Assembly (NCBI GenBank): GCA_964542255.1
Contig: CAZITV010000056.1
Location: forward strand, 1 to 12,742
From: CAYMSF01 sp964542255
Lineage (GTDB): Bacteria; Verrucomicrobiota; Lentisphaeria; Victivallales; Victivallaceae
Direction of reading: 5' to 3'
DNA: 12,742 nucleotides
The notes below the pieces were generated by a model. That model saw nothing but the letters and a program-made list of their open reading frames with translations, searched no databases and was not told where the DNA came from. The position numbers and the translations under genes are program-made. The first letter of the stretch is position 1; each line of letters begins with the position of its first letter. Below are positions 1 to 7,348 of the stretch, in pieces.

Positions 1-275
1 GTTGAATTACGCCGATAAATGATTAGATTAACGCCTCGTTGAACAGTTTTAACCGCTCGATTAATTTAAAATAAAGTTGAAATTAGCTAAGGAGTTGTAA
101 AGAAATAAGTGGTATTTTTATACTGAGGGTATCAGGGAGAAATTTCGGGGTTGCCGGAGAGGAGCAAAGCCGTAGCTTTGTAACGAACCGGCAAAGCCGA
201 AAGTACCCCCGGAGACACCAGTAGAAAGTACCAGTTATTTTTGAACGACTCCTAAAATAACAAGAAAGGGTATTT
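1..275 (+). promoter_or_regulatory. Structured untranslated leader upstream of the acetate transporter gene (candidate cis-acting RNA)
   Basis: This stretch holds no convincing gene. By eye it contains nested complementary segments. TTGCCGG (151-157) pairs with CCGGCAA (188-194), enclosing a hairpin of CAAAGC (165-170), loop CGTA, and GCTTTG (175-180). GGGG (147-150) can pair with CCCC (206-209). GGTA (128-131) and ACT (122-124) can pair with TACC-AGT (229-235). A separate 8-bp inverted repeat, GTTATTTT (234-241) with AAAATAAC (254-261), lies just before the ribosome binding site AAAGGG (265-270). Its loop carries ACTCCT (248-253), complementary to AGGAGT at 90-95, so a pseudoknot or alternative fold is possible. 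A weak promoter candidate is TTGAAC (39-44), 17 bases, TAATTT (62-67). I do not recognise a known riboswitch family. The pairing is seen in the sequence; a regulatory role is inferred. Confidence 0.45.
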
Positions 276-836
276 ATGTCTTCTCATAATGATTTAACTG
301 CCAATCCGGCGCCGTTGGGACTTTGTGCTTTTGGAATGACAACGATTTTGTTGAACATCCACAATGCCGGATTATTTCCGCTGGATAACTCCATCGTCGC
401 TATGGGTATTTTTTACGGCGGATTAGCGCAGATTATCGTTGGAATAATGGAGTGGAAAAAAGGCAATACCTTCGGCACTACCGCATTCTCCTCTTATGGA
501 TTCTTTTGGCTAACGCTGGTGGGAATATGGCTCCTGCCGGAAATAGGCAAAGTATCCAAGCCCAATCCTACCTCAATGGCATGTTATCTGGCAATGTGGG
601 GATTATTTACCGGATGTTTATTTATCGGCACCTTAAAGTTGAGCCGGGCGCTGCAGGTGGTCTTTCTTAGCTTGACCGCACTCTTCTTCCTCCTTAGTGC
701 TGCCAATGTTTTTGAGAACCATGAAATTCATACTCTTGCTGGTTATGTTGGTCTTTTTTGCGGTTTCAGCGCATTTTATACCGGAATAGCACAAGTGCTC
801 AATGAAGTTTACAAAAAAACTGTACTGCCGTTGTAA
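276..836 (+). CDS. satP: Acetate/succinate uptake transporter of the GPR1/FUN34/YaaH (SatP) family
   Basis: This small inner-membrane protein of 186 residues would move acetate, and probably succinate, across the cytoplasmic membrane as a proton-coupled or channel-like carrier. The family signature NPAPLGL is at residues 10-16, leading into the first membrane helix. Five more hydrophobic segments follow, including the typical GNTFGTTAFSSYGFFW stretch that ends in helix 3. Length matches bacterial family members of about 188 residues, and six helices are predicted. The ATG at 276 has an AAAGGG ribosome binding site five bases upstream. The gene stands alone behind a structured leader and converges on the beta-lactamase gene with only four bases between the stop codons. 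Family assignment is secure; the exact substrate and the symbol are by homology. Confidence 0.9.
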   Translation: MSSHNDLTANPAPLGLCAFGMTTILLNIHNAGLFPLDNSIVAMGIFYGGLAQIIVGIMEWKKGNTFGTTAFSSYGFFWLTLVGIWLLPEIGKVSKPNPTSMACYLAMWGLFTGCLFIGTLKLSRALQVVFLSLTALFFLLSAANVFENHEIHTLAGYVGLFCGFSAFYTGIAQVLNEVYKKTVLPL

Positions 837-840
837 AGTA

Positions 841-1665
841 CTAAAGTTCCTTGATTATGTTTTTGCAGATAGTGCGGGCGATATCCCGCACCGCCGGTCC
901 TTTGATGTCTTGAGTCGGATCAGCGGCAAATACCGCATAATAGACTAATTCTTTATTGGGTAATTCAATCATTCCTACGCACCATGCTTCCAGGTGTTTG
1001 GTATCATGATTGCGTCCGGTTCCGGTTTTGCAGTAGAATACCGCGCCGTCTATATTATCATATTTCATACATTGCTTTAATATCGCAACATGTTCCGGTT
1101 TGAATCCGGAGCTGCCACTAAATACAGTATGCAGGAAATTCACCTGCTCCACCGGCGAAATTTGTAGTGAAGATTCAATCCAGAAAACGTTATGACCGGC
1201 GCTGTTCCAAGCACTGATGTCCGCATTGCCGTAGCTGAGCCGGGATAATTTATCTTGAACGTATGATGAGGAAAGTTTGGCAACAACTTTTTTGTAGTAC
1301 CATACACAGGAAACTTTAAATGCTTCTTCCATTGTTAAATCGCTATTCCAAGCGGCGTACTCGTAAATAGTCCCGTCATATCCCATTTTGGCATCAACGC
1401 CAGGAACGATGCCGCAATCCAGCGCCATCAGCGTGGACAGCACTTTAAATGTTGAACAAGGAGAGTGCCGGATGGTGGCAGATACTTGATTACTCACCGT
1501 ATATTGTCCTGTCGCCGGGCGGTAAAAAACAACAACCGCGTTAATGCCGTTTAGATATTGACTGTAATCCTGTTCGAGAAAAGTGGTGACGTTGTCGTGC
1601 CGCGCTATGCAGCCGGTCGTGACAATTGTCAAAGTCAGGGCGATGATGGCAATAATTTGGTTCAT
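841..1665 (-). CDS. Class D (OXA-type) serine beta-lactamase, probable lipoprotein
   Basis: The product should hydrolyse beta-lactams in the periplasm through an acyl-serine intermediate. All class D landmarks are present. In numbering from the ATG at 1665, they are Ser71-Thr-Phe-Lys74 (nucleophile and the lysine that is carboxylated in this class), Ser-Cys-Val at 119-121, Tyr-Gly-Asn at 145-147, Trp162 in a Phe-Trp-Ile-Glu context, and Lys-Thr-Gly at 213-215. The N-terminus is a hydrophobic signal segment ending in Thr-Thr-Gly-Cys19, an imperfect lipobox, so it may be a lipid-anchored enzyme. An in-frame TTG lies at 1692, but the ATG at 1665 has AAGGG seven bases upstream and gives a proper signal peptide. 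It is the last gene of the LPS-assembly operon, 43 bases after hldD. A BlaR-like sensor is less likely because there is no membrane sensor or protease region. The spectrum cannot be read from sequence. Confidence 0.9.
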   Translation of the reverse strand: MNQIIAIIALTLTIVTTGCIARHDNVTTFLEQDYSQYLNGINAVVVFYRPATGQYTVSNQVSATIRHSPCSTFKVLSTLMALDCGIVPGVDAKMGYDGTIYEYAAWNSDLTMEEAFKVSCVWYYKKVVAKLSSSYVQDKLSRLSYGNADISAWNSAGHNVFWIESSLQISPVEQVNFLHTVFSGSSGFKPEHVAILKQCMKYDNIDGAVFYCKTGTGRNHDTKHLEAWCVGMIELPNKELVYYAVFAADPTQDIKGPAVRDIARTICKNIIKEL

Positions 1666-1708
1666 GTAGTTGCCCTTGAAGTGGCGCATCAAATAGCCGG
1701 TGCCATCA

Positions 1709-2686
1709 TCAATCGCCTAGGAATTTATCCGGGATGCGGTAATTGCGGACGTAATCGGCTATGGCGGTATTCAGTGGCGTTGAGGGTTGGTTATAGCCAA
1801 GATTAATTAATTTAGTCATTTCCGCGCGGGTATAGTACTGGTAGCGGTCGCGCAGATGTTCCGGCATTTCAATATATTCAATGTTTACTGGTTTGTTCAG
1901 GGCTGCGAATGCGGCGGCGGCGAGGGCATTCCAAGATTCAGCTTTACCGCTGCCGATATTGAAGATTCCATATCCGCGCGGGCAGTTCATCAGAAACTCC
2001 ACCATATTAACAGCATCCTTGACATACAGAAAATCGCGCAGCTGCTCGCCGTCAGCGTATTCCGCGCGGTATGATTTGAACAAACGTAACTTTCCCTCAC
2101 TGGAAATTTGTTCATAGGCGCGGCAAACGACGCTGCGCATATCGCCTTTGTGTTGTTCATTGGGGCCATAAATGTTGGAAAACTTCAAGCCGGTAACTTT
2201 ATCCAGAATGCCGCGGCGTTTACACCACAAATCGAAAAGCTGTTTGGAGTAGCCGTACATATTGAGTGGCCGCAGTACTTCAAGTTTTGATTCATCATCG
2301 ACATACCCCATGCTGCCATCGCCGTAGGTGGCACAACTGGAAGCATAAAGAAAGCGAATCCCGTTCCTGACGGCAAAGTCTGCCAGTTCGCAGCTGTAGC
2401 TGAAATTATTGTCCGCCAGATACGAACCATCGCGTTCAGTGGTGGCGGAACATGCGCCAAGATGAATAATTCCGTCAATTTGCTTCGCATTAAAATGACC
2501 TGCTGCCAGTTTGCTGCGGAAACTATCCTTTTCCAGGTAGTCAGAGAAATTTAATGCCCGCAGGTTTTTCCATTTGTCGGACGTGCCGAGATGGTCAACG
2601 GCGATAATATCATTAACACCGGTTTGATTAAGTTGCCAAATCATTGCGCTGCCAATGAGTCCCGCGGCTCCAGTTACGATGAACAT
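1709..2686 (-). CDS. hldD: ADP-L-glycero-D-manno-heptose 6-epimerase
   Basis: This cytoplasmic short-chain dehydrogenase/reductase converts ADP-D-glycero-beta-D-manno-heptose to the L-glycero form, the last step in making the heptose donor for LPS inner core. From the ATG at 2686, the NAD(P) loop GAAGLIG is at residues 6-12. Other family marks are GACSATTERDG near 77-87, the SSCATYG catalytic segment (116-122), Tyr144-Gly-Tyr-Ser-Lys148 as the YxxxK pair, and a C-terminal YQYYT motif typical of HldD/RfaD. At about 325 residues it is slightly longer than the E. coli enzyme (about 310). A TTG at 2692 is also in frame, but the strong GGAGGAGG at 2693-2700 sits six bases before the ATG at 2686. 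The lptD stop falls between that site and the ATG, so the two genes should be translationally coupled. Confidence 0.93.
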   Translation of the reverse strand: MFIVTGAAGLIGSAMIWQLNQTGVNDIIAVDHLGTSDKWKNLRALNFSDYLEKDSFRSKLAAGHFNAKQIDGIIHLGACSATTERDGSYLADNNFSYSCELADFAVRNGIRFLYASSCATYGDGSMGYVDDESKLEVLRPLNMYGYSKQLFDLWCKRRGILDKVTGLKFSNIYGPNEQHKGDMRSVVCRAYEQISSEGKLRLFKSYRAEYADGEQLRDFLYVKDAVNMVEFLMNCPRGYGIFNIGSGKAESWNALAAAAFAALNKPVNIEYIEMPEHLRDRYQYYTRAEMTKLINLGYNQPSTPLNTAIADYVRNYRIPDKFLGD

Positions 2687-2688
2687 AA

Positions 2689-5370
2689 TCAACCTCCTCC
2701 AAAACCGATATTCCCTGCTTTATTACTGCTGGGCGAATCGGCGGTACTATAGCTGTTCATATTGTCGCGGCTGACATCTTTAAGCGGTGATTCAATACCG
2801 ACCAGTGTTGCGGTTATCATAAAACTATTATCGTATTCTTTGTTGCCGTTGCCGTCCTCGTTGGTAGAACGGCCAACTTGCAGCGCCACCTCGACGCAGT
2901 GGAAATTTCGGGTGATTTTGACGTTTTGCTCCCGCAGATACCCGGCTTCAAAGTCATAAAGCAGCTCATAAGCAAATTTTGACTTATTATCGAATAACGG
3001 GAAATCAAATCCCCAGCGCAATTGCTGCACGGCATTATTGTAATACTGGTCAAACGCATTACCAGACTGCACTTCCGAGAAAGTGCTGCCCATCGAGTAA
3101 ATAGATTGCGTTTTGTAAACACGCTGATAAACGTAGGCAAAGTTGGTATTAACCCCTTCAATAATGCGGTAACGCAGTGCAGTCTCCCATTTATTTAGGA
3201 AGCTAATGTTGAGTCCTTTTTGTTCGGTGGGCGGTCCGCCGGCATTTGTTTGGACATTATTTTCATCGTTGTCGCCCAAGTTTATTGCCGCCATAGTGGA
3301 GAGGTCAACATCCTGGAACGGCGAAAAATTCAATTTAGTGACGAAGTCGCCGATGCTGTTCAATCCATCTTGATTGGTGAAGTGATAATCCCAGTAATTT
3401 TCCATGGACATCCAGTTATAGATAGTTTCACTGCCGTAATTACCGCGCCTGGTCTGCAAACGGTTTAATGCACCCAGCCGGACAAAATTCTGTTCTTCAA
3501 TACGGTCAATATCATCGAAGTAATATAGATTATCACGGTCTTCAGTGGGTTTTGGAATGCCGGTATAGTTGACATACGGCTGGAATATATGGCGCATACC
3601 GTCGAGCTGCCAATAGGCGTTTTTGACATTCTGCCAGGAGTTATGAATTTTGGTGGAGGCTTCTAAACCAATTTCGCCAATAACCCGGAATTTTGAACTG
3701 CCTTCATGGTCATAGTTGACGACATCAACATCGGAAATCTGGTCAGGACTGTTCGCCGTCAACAAATTCTGAAAATTATTTTCGTTAATATCTGTTTTGG
3801 AAGTGTTGTTGTAATAAGTCATGCGCAAACCGGCACGGGGAATAAAGTTAGCCCAATCAATATTGAAGGGATAGTAGAACATGTGCAGCGAGTCAACCCG
3901 CTGAGTCATATAATTGCGCGGATCAACATCATTGCCGGTGGTTCGCGGCTTATCAAAATCGCGCCACATCATCCTTAGCACCGATGCACTGTTTTCACCC
4001 TGATAATAGAGATTGTCGAATAATTCCTGGCGCGGCACATCCAGGCGCCATTCCGGCATCTTTTCTGTGGTACTGTAGAATGTATTAGTGCGGGCACGCG
4101 CATAAAGCGCGGTAGAAAAACGGTCAAATTGTTGTTCCATGGCGGCGTAAGTAGCCGGCTCCGGGTCAGCGTTATACTTATCGCTGAAGAAATCATTCAG
4201 GAAGTAATAATCGCTCATAACCGCTAAATTGCCGCGGAAATCCAGCTTAGGCGTGATGTGGGTGACGTTGCTGATGTTAAAACCGTAACGGGCATTAGGA
4301 ATTTCTAGCCTGGATGTGTCTTCAATATCATCGGTATTGTATGGCCGCTGGTCATAAATACCGTAACCCCAGAAGTTTGTTTTAGTGTTCTCGCGGCGAA
4401 TGTCAACTTCACCGCCATAGCCGACGCCGCGCTGAGAATAATAATCCAGCATTACCGTGGCAGTGGTGTACGGGTCATCCAGCAGCTGGAATTTTTTCGA
4501 CATTGAAACGAAATATCCCCAGTCGGAGGTATAGCCGCCTCTTACTTTGAACAGCCCAGGGCTTTCATCTTTGGGCTTATAAAACATTGGTACCCACATG
4601 AACGGAACATCGTATGCTTTGAGAGTGCAGCCATAAGCCCAGACACTATGGTCGCCAAAATCCGGATTGTATCCGGATAGACCAAAGCCCTCCTGGGTGT
4701 AAGGATAAATTTTAGCTTCAGCACAGTTGATGGAATAATGCGCCTGGTCGGTATTTAAAAATTCGCAGGAACTGATTTCCGCGTCTTTGACGATAATTTC
4801 CCCGCCCGGCTTGCGTTCGCCAGACTTCGCCTTGCAGGCAAAAGTTTTGAATCTGCAGTCAAAGTCGCGAAATGAAAGGTAACCGCTGGCCATATTTCCT
4901 GAAACCTTGCTGGCGCGGATTTTGTCACCCTGACTAAATGCAGTCACATCAATTCGTTGTATTCCGAGCGGGTCAACGGTAAATTTGTCAATTCTGACTA
5001 AGCAATCTGGCATGTCGCGCAGTTTGGCAAGTTCATCCACGGTAACGGTTGCCTTTGATTCGCGGGTACGGAACATGCGGATATTGCCAACTGCTTCAAT
5101 ATCTTTGGTTTCGGTATTAACAATCGCGCGGTCGGCATATATTGTGATGTTGCCGTATGGAATATGTACATTGCCTTTAACAACAATATTTTTGCCGACA
5201 ACACTCCAGGAATCCGCTTTGGTATTGGCCAGGGTGCGCTCTTCATTTTTGACAAAACTTTCTAAATCAGAGATACCCGCGGCACTAACCGATAAAAAAT
5301 TGCCAGCAGTCATCAACACGGCAACTGCGCTGACAATTAAAGCTAATCGGATATGCGCCGCTAATCTCAT
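2689..5370 (-). CDS. lptD: LPS-assembly protein LptD (outer-membrane LPS translocon)
   Basis: This 893-residue outer-membrane protein would pair with LptE and insert lipopolysaccharide into the outer leaflet. A signal peptide covers about residues 1-31, with cleavage near Ser-Val-Ser-Ala. Residues about 50-220 form an OstA/LptA-like beta-jellyroll with repeated strands such as VVKGNVHIPYGNITIYADRA, where LPS enters from the LptA bridge. The rest is a large beta-barrel rich in Tyr, Phe, Trp and Asn. The conserved entry region around 247-275, with Tyr-Asp-Val-Pro-Phe-Met-Trp-Val-Pro and Phe-Tyr-Lys-Pro, matches the LptD barrel start. Cysteines are at 123, 172, 179, 202, 216 and 248, with only one (825) in the barrel. 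The C-terminus has a Ser/Asn/Gly-rich tail. The start ATG overlaps the upstream TAA by one base (TAATG) without a clear ribosome binding site, suggesting coupling. Confidence 0.85.
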   Translation of the reverse strand: MRLAAHIRLALIVSAVAVLMTAGNFLSVSAAGISDLESFVKNEERTLANTKADSWSVVGKNIVVKGNVHIPYGNITIYADRAIVNTETKDIEAVGNIRMFRTRESKATVTVDELAKLRDMPDCLVRIDKFTVDPLGIQRIDVTAFSQGDKIRASKVSGNMASGYLSFRDFDCRFKTFACKAKSGERKPGGEIIVKDAEISSCEFLNTDQAHYSINCAEAKIYPYTQEGFGLSGYNPDFGDHSVWAYGCTLKAYDVPFMWVPMFYKPKDESPGLFKVRGGYTSDWGYFVSMSKKFQLLDDPYTTATVMLDYYSQRGVGYGGEVDIRRENTKTNFWGYGIYDQRPYNTDDIEDTSRLEIPNARYGFNISNVTHITPKLDFRGNLAVMSDYYFLNDFFSDKYNADPEPATYAAMEQQFDRFSTALYARARTNTFYSTTEKMPEWRLDVPRQELFDNLYYQGENSASVLRMMWRDFDKPRTTGNDVDPRNYMTQRVDSLHMFYYPFNIDWANFIPRAGLRMTYYNNTSKTDINENNFQNLLTANSPDQISDVDVVNYDHEGSSKFRVIGEIGLEASTKIHNSWQNVKNAYWQLDGMRHIFQPYVNYTGIPKPTEDRDNLYYFDDIDRIEEQNFVRLGALNRLQTRRGNYGSETIYNWMSMENYWDYHFTNQDGLNSIGDFVTKLNFSPFQDVDLSTMAAINLGDNDENNVQTNAGGPPTEQKGLNISFLNKWETALRYRIIEGVNTNFAYVYQRVYKTQSIYSMGSTFSEVQSGNAFDQYYNNAVQQLRWGFDFPLFDNKSKFAYELLYDFEAGYLREQNVKITRNFHCVEVALQVGRSTNEDGNGNKEYDNSFMITATLVGIESPLKDVSRDNMNSYSTADSPSSNKAGNIGFGGG
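2693..2700 (-). promoter_or_regulatory. Strong Shine-Dalgarno site that sets the hldD start
   Basis: The minus strand reads GGAGGAGG here, the strongest ribosome binding site in the window. It lies inside the last codons of lptD, six bases before ATG 2686. This favours that ATG over the in-frame TTG at 2692, which would be only two bases from the core and too close. Confidence 0.75.
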
Positions 5371-7043
5371 TAAGAGGAGTATTCCTTCATCAAACGTTTT
5401 TCGGTCTCAATCGTATAAAATCCGTCAGAACTCAGCGTAGAATTCAAATCTTCCGCCAGCGTGCCAATATCTTTTATCGGGGTTAACGGCATATCCGGAC
5501 AATTCGGGAAAATTACCGTTTTTCCAGGAAATTCAGCATTAATAACGGCATCTAAGCCGCGCTTTAACACTTTCATCCCACCTACCGCCGCTAACGCCGT
5601 AACCGGCTTCAGCTCATTATTTTCAGCTAATGTCAGAGTGTGGCGGAGGTGTGAGGTCAGGCTGCCGCTGGAACCAATGTAGCGGACGCCGCCGTTAGCG
5701 ATGCCGCGCACGTTCAACTCACCATCTTTTCCTGCGGGAATTCCCGCAAAGATATTCATCAGACCGTCATTTTTTAGGAATTTTGCCGAACCGTTCAATA
5801 CCGGAATGACAGGGACAAGCATGATAATGTCATCAAATCCTTCCGGGGCAAAATCTCTAATCTGCTGCTCAAATTCTGCCGCAGATAATTTTGCCGGATT
5901 GATCGTTTTAAACTCGATGCAGCGTTCTTTTATTTTATCAGCGAGCAGACTGCGGACGTTTTCAATTCTAACGTCGTCCATATCGCTGACGAGGATACGG
6001 CTGGGACCGTCTGGCGACTCAACAGCCATTTGGGTATGCATTTGTCCCATTGCTCCTGCGCCGCCGGGCAACCAGCAGGTTCCGCCTTTTTTCAGCTTAC
6101 TGCGGATATTGCGGCCGTATGCGGCAGAAAGGTTATTGCCGTCTGTGCCTTGATAAAACCATCCCTCATAATGAATTCTGCCGACATCCAGCGACCACGA
6201 TTCATTGGGGAAATTGCCGATAAAACTAAATACTGCGCCGCGATTGCCGGATTTGGCGGTAGTCTCGGCAAGTTTCCGTTCAAAAATACCGCAAATAAAG
6301 ATATCGTCAAATTTCATTTCCGGAGTTAATTCAGCAATAGTCTTGACTGTAGTTCCGAGTTCTTGTTGTAAAACGGTGACGGCTTCGGCAGAGAGATTTA
6401 ATGCGTAAACTTCTGCTGGTTTAGCCGCGCAGAGCAATGCTCCGGCGTGATATACTGCCGTTGAGCCTGGTGCCGCGGCAATCAGAACTTTGCCGTTAAC
6501 TTTCGGGGTGGAACGATTTTCGATCATATAGCTGGCTTGAACGCATGTCCATGGCTCCATTAGTGCAGCCACGGCTGACGAGGTTTGCTCTTTAACGGGA
6601 AGGAGGTAACAGCCTTCGTCGCCGTTTAACACCCGCTGGTCAATGATGCTGTATTGTGCCATGCCGCCGTCAATAGCATAACCATAGGCATAACCTTTGC
6701 CGCCAACATAAATATCTGCCTGAATAATAAACCGTTGTCCCGGCGCAAACTTATTAACCAGATTTTTGCCAACTTTAACGACGGTCATAACGGCTTCGTG
6801 TCCTGGAATCACAGGATTTTTGCTCAGGTCTTTGGAAATTACCCGGGGATGCTCTTCGCCGGCGCGGATTAGTTTGACATCAGAAAAACATAGACCAATG
6901 GCTTCTATCCGGACGAGCAGTTCATCGTCATTATTTGCCGGAACGTCCACTAAACATGGTTCGCCGTTGCAGCCGAGTTTGTCCATGCCTGCGCCAAAGA
7001 GCGGCCAGGCCAGCATTTTGTTAGGAACTGAGAAACTGTTCAT
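5370..7043 (-). CDS. Zinc-type alcohol/polyol dehydrogenase-like protein with two Rossmann segments (SorE-like MDR family)
   Basis: The N-terminal part is a medium-chain dehydrogenase GroES-like domain. In numbering from ATG 7043, likely catalytic zinc ligands are Cys52 (Leu-Cys-Phe-Ser-Asp), His82-Glu83 in Asn-Pro-Val-Ile-Pro-Gly-His-Glu, and Glu163 in Met-Glu-Pro-Trp. The four-cysteine structural zinc loop is absent, as in sorbose-1-phosphate reductase-like members. At about 557 residues it is far longer than the usual 340-410. It appears to carry two nucleotide-fold regions: a first near 184-285 with a degenerate glycine loop, and a second near 321-445 with a clean Gly-Gly-Ala-Gly-Ala-Met-Gly. 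The substrate is unknown; a sugar alcohol or sugar phosphate is plausible. A GTG at 7058 is also in frame. I chose the ATG because AGGTG and GGAAA lie upstream of it, but the site is weak. It is the first gene of the lptD-hldD-bla operon. Confidence 0.75.
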   Translation of the reverse strand: MNSFSVPNKMLAWPLFGAGMDKLGCNGEPCLVDVPANNDDELLVRIEAIGLCFSDVKLIRAGEEHPRVISKDLSKNPVIPGHEAVMTVVKVGKNLVNKFAPGQRFIIQADIYVGGKGYAYGYAIDGGMAQYSIIDQRVLNGDEGCYLLPVKEQTSSAVAALMEPWTCVQASYMIENRSTPKVNGKVLIAAAPGSTAVYHAGALLCAAKPAEVYALNLSAEAVTVLQQELGTTVKTIAELTPEMKFDDIFICGIFERKLAETTAKSGNRGAVFSFIGNFPNESWSLDVGRIHYEGWFYQGTDGNNLSAAYGRNIRSKLKKGGTCWLPGGAGAMGQMHTQMAVESPDGPSRILVSDMDDVRIENVRSLLADKIKERCIEFKTINPAKLSAAEFEQQIRDFAPEGFDDIIMLVPVIPVLNGSAKFLKNDGLMNIFAGIPAGKDGELNVRGIANGGVRYIGSSGSLTSHLRHTLTLAENNELKPVTALAAVGGMKVLKRGLDAVINAEFPGKTVIFPNCPDMPLTPIKDIGTLAEDLNSTLSSDGFYTIETEKRLMKEYSS

Positions 7044-7348
7044 AGGAATTTTCCACACCTGTAAAAATTTTATAGTAGAACGTAAATTGTTTGCGCATCA
7101 ACGTTTTGCGCGCGTATACAAAGAGACTATACATTAAAGTTGTTAATATCTATCTTTAAACCATATTTTTCAAGCATATTCACAGTTTTTTATTGCCAAT
7201 TTTTAAAAAAAAGTAACCTTTGACGGACAAATTTGCTTGAAAAGTTAATAAAAAGCTGTATCTTCACAATTCGCTCCTATTCTCCAGAAGGCGGGGAATG
7301 TGGAATTTTAGGAAAAAAGTTAACCAGACTTAACAAAAAAGAAAAAAC
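7044..7348. promoter_or_regulatory. Divergent AT-rich promoter region between the dehydrogenase/lptD operon and rpsA
   Basis: About 305 bases without a credible gene separate two divergent units. For rpsA a -35-like TTGACG lies at 7220-7225, with weak -10 candidates AGTTAA (7243-7248, 17-base spacer) or TTAATA (7245-7250). For the minus-strand operon, TATAAA (complement of 7069-7074) is a good -10, but no clear -35 stands 16-18 bases upstream; TTGATG (complement of 7096-7101) is 21 bases away. TTTGCGC occurs twice in direct orientation (7090-7096 and 7105-7111), and GTATAC is followed by a second TATAC (7114-7132), so protein binding there is possible. Promoter calls are by eye and tentative. 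Confidence 0.4.

Noticed and set aside
122..203. Possible hammerhead ribozyme from CTGA and GAAA boxes
   Set aside because: The CUGANGA core is not intact (it reads CTGAGGG) and the three required stems cannot be placed around it.
147..235. Possible GEMM (cyclic di-GMP) or glycine riboswitch because of the GGCAAAGCC and GGAGCAAAGC strings
   Set aside because: Only short strings match. The rest of the conserved core of either class is not present at the right positions, so I leave the element unassigned.
1666..1692. Upstream TTG start for the beta-lactamase
   Set aside because: It would add nine mostly polar residues before the signal peptide and has no ribosome binding site. The ATG at 1665 has one at good spacing.
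4985..5440. A 151-codon plus-strand frame opposite the start of lptD
   Set aside because: It crosses the lptD/dehydrogenase junction antisense, is rich in Ser/Thr/Leu as expected from reversed codons, and shows no start site or family likeness.
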